The position numbers and the translations under genes were made by a program. Shown in pieces: positions 6,179-6,183 of a stretch of DNA of 6,183 nucleotides. Source of the stretch: JANQRV01 sp964533785 (GTDB lineage Bacteria > Bacteroidota > Bacteroidia > Chitinophagales > Saprospiraceae); assembly GCA_964533785.1 (NCBI GenBank), contig CAZHNG010000380.1, positions 1 to 6,183 on the forward strand, in the 5' to 3' direction. Under the pieces are notes generated by a model, which was given only the letters and a program-made list of their open reading frames with translations, was not told the origin of the DNA and did no database searches. How positions within the stretch are numbered: the stretch's first letter is position 1; each line of letters begins with the position of its first letter.

Positions 6179-6183
6179 AACAA

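Larger units (their letters stand above)
5841..6183. other. Leader region of the receptor gene, no convincing gene
   Basis: These 343 bases upstream of the receptor gene hold no gene I can support. No exact TAnnTTTG element is present on the minus strand. A perfect short dyad, GGCC-TAA-GGCC (5872-5882), lies 31 bases before the start codon, where an operator or leader hairpin could act. A plus-strand open frame (5949-6143) has no start signal or recognisable motif. The heptamer tract at 6151-6178 occupies the right end. Confidence 0.5.

Overview
The window suggests a member of the Bacteroidota. The evidence is a large TonB-dependent outer-membrane receptor with the N-terminal carboxypeptidase-regulatory-like domain typical of that phylum, starts without Shine-Dalgarno sequences, one exact copy of the Bacteroidota -7 promoter element (TAnnTTTG), and a membrane-anchored coiled-coil protein of a type I associate with that phylum. 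A marine or saprospirid-like lineage is only an impression.

Three convincing genes lie on the minus strand, separated by long gaps, so they are probably three transcription units rather than one operon. From right to left in the direction of transcription: an orphan TonB-dependent receptor (5840 to 3012), a 3-hydroxyacyl-CoA (3-hydroxybutyryl-CoA) dehydrogenase (2768 to 1860), and a single-pass membrane protein with a long coiled coil and a C-terminal beta domain (1234 to 260). A textbook intrinsic terminator follows the last one (221 to 183). No equally clear terminator follows the other two.

The spaces between genes hold the less ordinary material. The 625-base gap between the coiled-coil gene and the dehydrogenase contains two facing tracts of a degenerate 7-base repeat (consensus NNNAGAY, best units RCCAGAY). 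They create an 18-base inverted repeat with one mismatch around about 155 bases of AT-rich DNA. A third tract of the same period and consensus sits at the right edge of the window (6151-6178). Two short plus-strand reading frames (54-152 and 1741-1833) look somewhat protein-like and may be gene remnants or the tails of lost genes, but neither is recognised.

No functional link between the three genes can be shown: nutrient uptake at the outer membrane, fatty-acid or butanoyl-CoA metabolism in the cytoplasm, and an envelope structural or regulatory protein. I found no mobile element with a transposase, no CRISPR, no tRNA or rRNA, and no evidence for a new multi-gene system. The heptamer repeat family is the most unusual signal.
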